From positions 1 to 36,197 of the forward strand of contig CAJBSZ010000242.1 in assembly GCA_903958395.1 (NCBI GenBank): DNA of 36,197 nt. Direction: 5' to 3'. Shown one piece after another: positions 33,392-36,197 of the stretch (the first letter of the stretch is position 1; every line of letters begins with the position of its first letter). This DNA is from an uncultured bacterium. Lineage in GTDB: Bacteria; Verrucomicrobiota; Kiritimatiellia; CAIKKV01; CAITUY01. A program made the position numbers and the translations under genes. A model generated the notes under the pieces. The model worked only from the letters and a program-made list of their open reading frames with translations, was not told the DNA's origin and ran no database searches.

Positions 33392-33949
33392 TTATATAAG
33401 CCTGGTCGCGCATTCTTCGCAGATTCCGTGGGTGACCTCACCCAAGTTTTGTGAAGCTAAATATTCCCCCACTTCATGCCAGTAACCTTCATCCGTCCTG
33501 ATCTTCTTGCACCAGGAGCAAACCGGCAGGAGATGACGGAGGCGTTTGATCTCCTTCTCTTTAAGCGTCCGGAGTGCCTCTTCCGCATCGATCTTTTCGG
33601 TCACATCGATGCAGCTCCCGATATATCCCAGGAAGCCCCCCTGCTCGTCGAAGAAAGGGACCCCTCGATCGAAGATCCATCGGTAGATTCCGTCCGCCCG
33701 TTTCAAGCGATAGTTCATCTCGAAAATCTTCCGGGCATCGAAGTTGGTCACATAAATTTCCAGGCACCGGTCGAAGTCCTCCGGGTGCACCCCTTGGGCC
33801 CAGCCGTTTCCCGCTTCCTGCTCCATCGTACGACCTGTGAATTCCAGCCAGCGTCTGTTGAAATAGTTGCAGAGCTTGTCGGTTCCCGCCCGCCAGATCA
33901 AGATGGGCGCTTGTTCGACCAAGATACTGTATTCTTTGTATGTAAGCAT
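33392..33949 (-). CDS. PAS/PAC sensor protein with C-terminal Cys-rich motif
   Basis: A 185-residue protein when started at ATG 33949, which has AAGGAGG four bases upstream; a longer TTG start at 33979 is unlikely. Residues about 5-120 form a PAS domain with a PAC tail (YRWIFDRGVPFFDEQGGFLGYIG, key part GFLGYIGSCIDVTE). A short helix leads to a Cys-rich end: LLPVCSWCKKIRTDEGYW and HGICEECATRL, the four-Cys pattern seen at the ends of many PAS and receiver proteins, perhaps a metal-binding output or docking site. No kinase, cyclase or DNA-binding domain is attached, so it should relay a signal by protein contact. It is convergent with the DUF523 gene. Confidence 0.85.
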   Translation of the reverse strand: MLTYKEYSILVEQAPILIWRAGTDKLCNYFNRRWLEFTGRTMEQEAGNGWAQGVHPEDFDRCLEIYVTNFDARKIFEMNYRLKRADGIYRWIFDRGVPFFDEQGGFLGYIGSCIDVTEKIDAEEALRTLKEKEIKRLRHLLPVCSWCKKIRTDEGYWHEVGEYLASQNLGEVTHGICEECATRLI

Positions 33950-34266
33950 GGATCCTCCTTCGCAAATGAAAAGACGCAAGAAAACCGCATGATGACGGTG
34001 TGGTCACACACCTCTTGAGAGCGACCTGAAGCATCCATTCCCTTATAGAACGTATGCGGGAATCCGATGAAAAGATCAATATCGAAAAGGGAGCAAGGGG
34101 GCACTAACGAGAGGGGCACTTCCGAATTCTGGAGGGCCACGCTTCGTCGTGGCCGTCTTTCCGTTGTCCCGGACGCGACAAAGCGCGTCCCTCCAAAGAA
34201 AACATCCACCCCCTCGTCAGTGATTATCAGGGCTACCCGATAGTTAGACGTCTGACATATGGGTTC
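33950..34266. other. 317-bp intergenic region containing a REP-like element
   Basis: It separates the PAS gene from the end of the ribonucleotide reductase frame; both are on the minus strand. No coding region is credible. The PAS promoter should lie at its left side. The only clear structure is the double palindrome at 34131-34194. Confidence 0.4.
34131..34194. repeat. REP-like double palindrome
   Basis: A 64-bp element with outer inverted ends GGAGGG (34131-34136) and CCCTCC (34189-34194). Inside are two perfect hairpins: GGCCACG/CGTGGCC around CTTCGT (34135-34154) and GGACGCG/CGCGTCC around ACAAAG (34171-34190). The two hairpins are related in reverse-complement fashion, as in paired REP/BIME units. 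Such elements are usually dispersed in many copies and linked to REP-associated transposases, of which a dead copy lies at 28950-29709. Confidence 0.7.
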
Positions 34267-35970
34267 TCAGCATTGGGAGTAGCCGCAGCCGTGGCATTTG
34301 GCACAGCCTTCTTCGAACATCATGACACCACAGCATTCCGGGCACTTGATTTTGAAGTCGTTGAGTTCTTCCCCGTTCGAGCAGGGAAAAGCCGGACTGT
34401 GTTCGGCTTTTGTGCCACGGGCGATCCCGGAGAGGTCGGACTTGCCCAAAAGCAGGGAATGGAGGCCGTCTACTGCCTTTGCGCGCTGGTATTTCTGAAT
34501 GGCCTTGGCCAGGCCGTCGGCGAGGGAGGCGATGCGGCCGTCCTTGGTGGGAACGGATAGGCTGGAGCCGATACCGTCCAATTGGGCCACGATGTCATTC
34601 AGGGAGCCGTTGACGCGCAGATAAAGGGAGATCAGGCGGCACATGGCTTCGAGGTCGGAGCAAGCGATGTCGCCCCCCTTCCCTAACTGGGCGAAGATCT
34701 CGTATTCCCGCTGGGCGACGGGATCTACCACGATCTTGATATGCATGTTGCCGAATGGGGTCACTTGCTTCAGGCGGATGGCCGACATGATCTCGGGCAA
34801 CGGCATCGGGCGGATCGGCTTCCGGGTGGTATCTTCTTTCTTTTCTGGAGCCTTCTTGTCGGCGAGCGCCATGGGTTGATTCTGGCGGCAGCCGTCACGG
34901 TAGACGGTCACCCCTTTGCAGCGGTGCTCATAGGCGAGGAGGTAAATCTTGCGGACGTCCTCAACCGTGGCATCGTGGGGGAAGTTGATGGTTTTGGAAA
35001 TCGAGGCATCGCAGTGCTTCTGGAATGCGGCCTGCATCCGGATATGCCAATCGGGGGCGATGTCATGGGCGGTGCAAAAGACGCGTCGGACATCCTCGGG
35101 GACGTCGTCCATGTGCCGGATTGAACCCTTCTGGGCGATCTTCTCCATCAGTCCCTTGCTGTAGAATCCACGATCCTTGGCGACCTTTTCGAACGGGCTG
35201 TTTACTTCCAGCAGCTTCTGCCCGTCCATCACGTTCCGGAAGAAGACCAGGGAGAACAGCGGCTCGATACCTCCGGAGCAATTGGCGATGATGCTGATCG
35301 TGCCGGTGGGGGCCACGGTTGTGGTGGCAGCATTACGCATCTTGATGCCACGCGGCTCCCAGATGCTGCCTTTCCAGTTGGGGAATACACCGCGCTCTGC
35401 GGCGAGGGCCTCTGAGGCCCGGTGCGATTCGTCGTTCAGGAACTGCATGACCTTCTCGGCGAAAGCTACACCGTCTTCACTGTCGTAAGGGATGCCAAGG
35501 GCGAACAAGGCATCGGCAAAGCCCATGACGCCCAGTCCGATCTTGCGGTTATTGCGGCTGATCTCGGCGGTCTCCGGGATGGGATACCGGTTGATATCAA
35601 TAACGTTGTCCAGGAATCGCATGGACAGATGAATCACTTTCTTGAAGGACTCGAAGTCGAAGCCCTTTCCGGGTTTTCCGGACGGGACAAACTTGGCCAG
35701 ATTGATGCTGCCCAGGTTGCAGCTCTCATAGGGAAGCAGGGGTTGCTCGCCACAGGGATTGGTCGCCTCGATCTCGCCGATATGCGGCGTAGGGTTGTCC
35801 TCGTTGATGCGATCGAGGAAAACGACACCGGGTTCGACCGCCCGCAATTCCTCACACACGCGAAACTGGAAATCAAGGTAGCGCGAGTTGACACTTTTCA
35901 GCTCGATATGCAGTGCGCCGCGTTCGACATCAAGAGTTTTTGCGGCATAACCGGTCATACTGTAGATCAT
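34267..35970 (-). CDS. nrdJ: Class II (B12-dependent) ribonucleotide reductase, N-terminally replaced chimera
   Basis: From codon 48 (about base 35829) onward this frame is the C-terminal two thirds of a vitamin B12-dependent ribonucleotide reductase, which makes deoxynucleotides. Visible landmarks are the NPCGEQPLLPYE active-site loop, NLGSINLAKF, PTGTISIIANCSGGIEPL and FPHDATVEDV, then a linker, and a Cys-rich zinc-ribbon-like end (CPECCGVMMF, GCAKCHGCGYSQC) that serves as redox or metal tail. The N-terminal ATP-cone and first half of the catalytic barrel, with the first Cys of the redox pair, are missing. In their place are about 47 residues of YicC (see separate entry). The start at 35970 has AGGA 6 bases upstream and belongs to the YicC part. 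As it stands the product should be inactive. Either the gene was deleted through or the junction is an assembly artefact. Confidence 0.88.
   Translation of the reverse strand: MIYSMTGYAAKTLDVERGALHIELKSVNSRYLDFQFRVCEELRAVEPGVVFLDRINEDNPTPHIGEIEATNPCGEQPLLPYESCNLGSINLAKFVPSGKPGKGFDFESFKKVIHLSMRFLDNVIDINRYPIPETAEISRNNRKIGLGVMGFADALFALGIPYDSEDGVAFAEKVMQFLNDESHRASEALAAERGVFPNWKGSIWEPRGIKMRNAATTTVAPTGTISIIANCSGGIEPLFSLVFFRNVMDGQKLLEVNSPFEKVAKDRGFYSKGLMEKIAQKGSIRHMDDVPEDVRRVFCTAHDIAPDWHIRMQAAFQKHCDASISKTINFPHDATVEDVRKIYLLAYEHRCKGVTVYRDGCRQNQPMALADKKAPEKKEDTTRKPIRPMPLPEIMSAIRLKQVTPFGNMHIKIVVDPVAQREYEIFAQLGKGGDIACSDLEAMCRLISLYLRVNGSLNDIVAQLDGIGSSLSVPTKDGRIASLADGLAKAIQKYQRAKAVDGLHSLLLGKSDLSGIARGTKAEHSPAFPCSNGEELNDFKIKCPECCGVMMFEEGCAKCHGCGYSQC
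35830..35970 (-). pseudogene. yicC: N-terminal fragment of a YicC/YloC-family endoribonuclease gene
   Basis: The first 47 codons read the typical YicC start: MIYSMTGYAAK, HIELKSVNSRYLDFQFR and EELRAVEP. The frame then passes without interruption into ribonucleotide reductase (GVVFLDRINEDNP). YicC proteins are about 290 residues long and act as RNases; the remaining 240 residues are absent from the window. The join is in frame near the shared Glu/Asp-Pro-Gly, where the two families could have a few bases of microhomology. Confidence 0.82.
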
Positions 35971-36070
35971 GGGAATCCTGAGAAAATTGAGAGCAAGCGG
36001 GCGACTGGCTTTACAGCCCACCAGCAAAGCCCGAAAATGGCTGGAAAACCACATGATAGCTTCGATCTAG

Positions 36071-36197
36071 ATGACGCAACAAGCGAACCACGCCCTTCCT
36101 GCCGGTTTCCAGCTCGATGAATACCGTATCGAGCATCAGCTTTCTCTGGGGGGGTTCTCGATCGTCTATCTGGCAACCAATGCCCAGAACAGATCGG
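36071..36197 (+). CDS. Ser/Thr protein kinase, N-terminal part, running off the right edge
   Basis: Forty-two codons from ATG 36071 to the window end. The segment LDEYRIEHQLSLGGFSIVYLA matches the start of a eukaryotic-type protein kinase: LDEYRIE leads into the Gly-rich ATP loop, here SLGGFSIVYLA with the first Gly replaced by Ser. The catalytic Lys lies beyond the edge. The gene is divergent from the yicC-derived start, with a 100-bp gap. No clear Shine-Dalgarno is visible; an upstream ATG runs into a stop after five codons. The likely role is Ser/Thr phosphorylation in signalling; membrane or sensor domains cannot be judged from this part. Confidence 0.75.
   Translation, partial: MTQQANHALPAGFQLDEYRIEHQLSLGGFSIVYLATNAQNRS

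Overview
The window looks like a chromosomal segment of a polysaccharide-degrading bacterium of the PVC group, most likely Kiritimatiellota, Lentisphaerota or a neighbouring Verrucomicrobiota lineage. This is an inference from gene content: a sulfatase, right-handed beta-helix glycosidase-like proteins, a uroporphyrinogen-decarboxylase-like protein beside sugar genes, large secreted proteins with autotransporter-type beta-strand repeats, and an AraC regulator. No ribosomal RNA or other decisive marker is present. I saw no tRNA, CRISPR array or intact insertion sequence.

Layout. (1) 1-8817, minus strand: a hybrid sensor kinase fragment running off the left edge, preceded by three co-oriented genes for exported proteins: a double thioredoxin-domain protein, a LamG/Ca-binding repeat protein and a beta-strand-repeat protein. 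The kinase/thioredoxin-gene boundary (about 570-690) is a patchwork that includes a 78-bp relic of a beta-helix gene. (2) 9080-11456, plus strand: a sensor kinase and NarL-type response regulator pair. (3) 11458-23135, minus strand: a compact six-gene operon in the order beta-helix lipoprotein, GPH/MFS sugar transporter, URO-D-like protein, GH43/beta-helix/PDZ chimera, sulfatase, GH28. Several junctions overlap or are separated by only a few bases. The gene for an AraC regulator (23534-24421) lies just upstream. (4) 24565-28795, plus strand: a nucleotide-sugar operon encoding GDP-mannose 3,5-epimerase-like protein, GHMP-type kinase, tandem nucleotidyltransferase, RbsD/FucU mutarotase and mannose-1-phosphate guanylyltransferase. 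It is followed by the first 33 codons of a broken NUDIX gene. (5) 28950-33367: a degenerate REP-associated transposase, a PIN-domain toxin with a small partner, an AbiE-like regulator/nucleotidyltransferase pair with a decayed toxin end, and a DUF523-DUF1722 protein. (6) 33392-36197: a PAS protein, a 64-bp double palindrome resembling a REP element, a chimeric reading frame joining the start of yicC to the last two thirds of a B12-dependent ribonucleotide reductase, and the start of a Ser/Thr protein kinase gene at the right edge.

How the genes may work together. Region 3 reads as a polysaccharide-utilisation operon. The sulfatase and lipoprotein are exported, while GH28 and the GH43 chimera have no visible signal peptide. 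That suggests outer processing and desulfation, import by the GPH transporter, and cytoplasmic completion. A 16-base motif with dyad symmetry occurs upstream of this operon and upstream of the region 1 export genes, so both may share a regulator. Region 4 could make GDP-L-galactose or GDP-gulose from mannose-1-phosphate. Its second arm (mutarotase, sugar-1-kinase, nucleotidyltransferase) has the right parts for salvage of a free sugar; this combination is the best candidate here for an undescribed pathway.

Caution: at least four gene fragments end or join in mid-domain (about 570-690, 28895, 32254 and 35830). This is either real genome decay and recombination or chimeric assembly, and the sequence alone cannot settle it.
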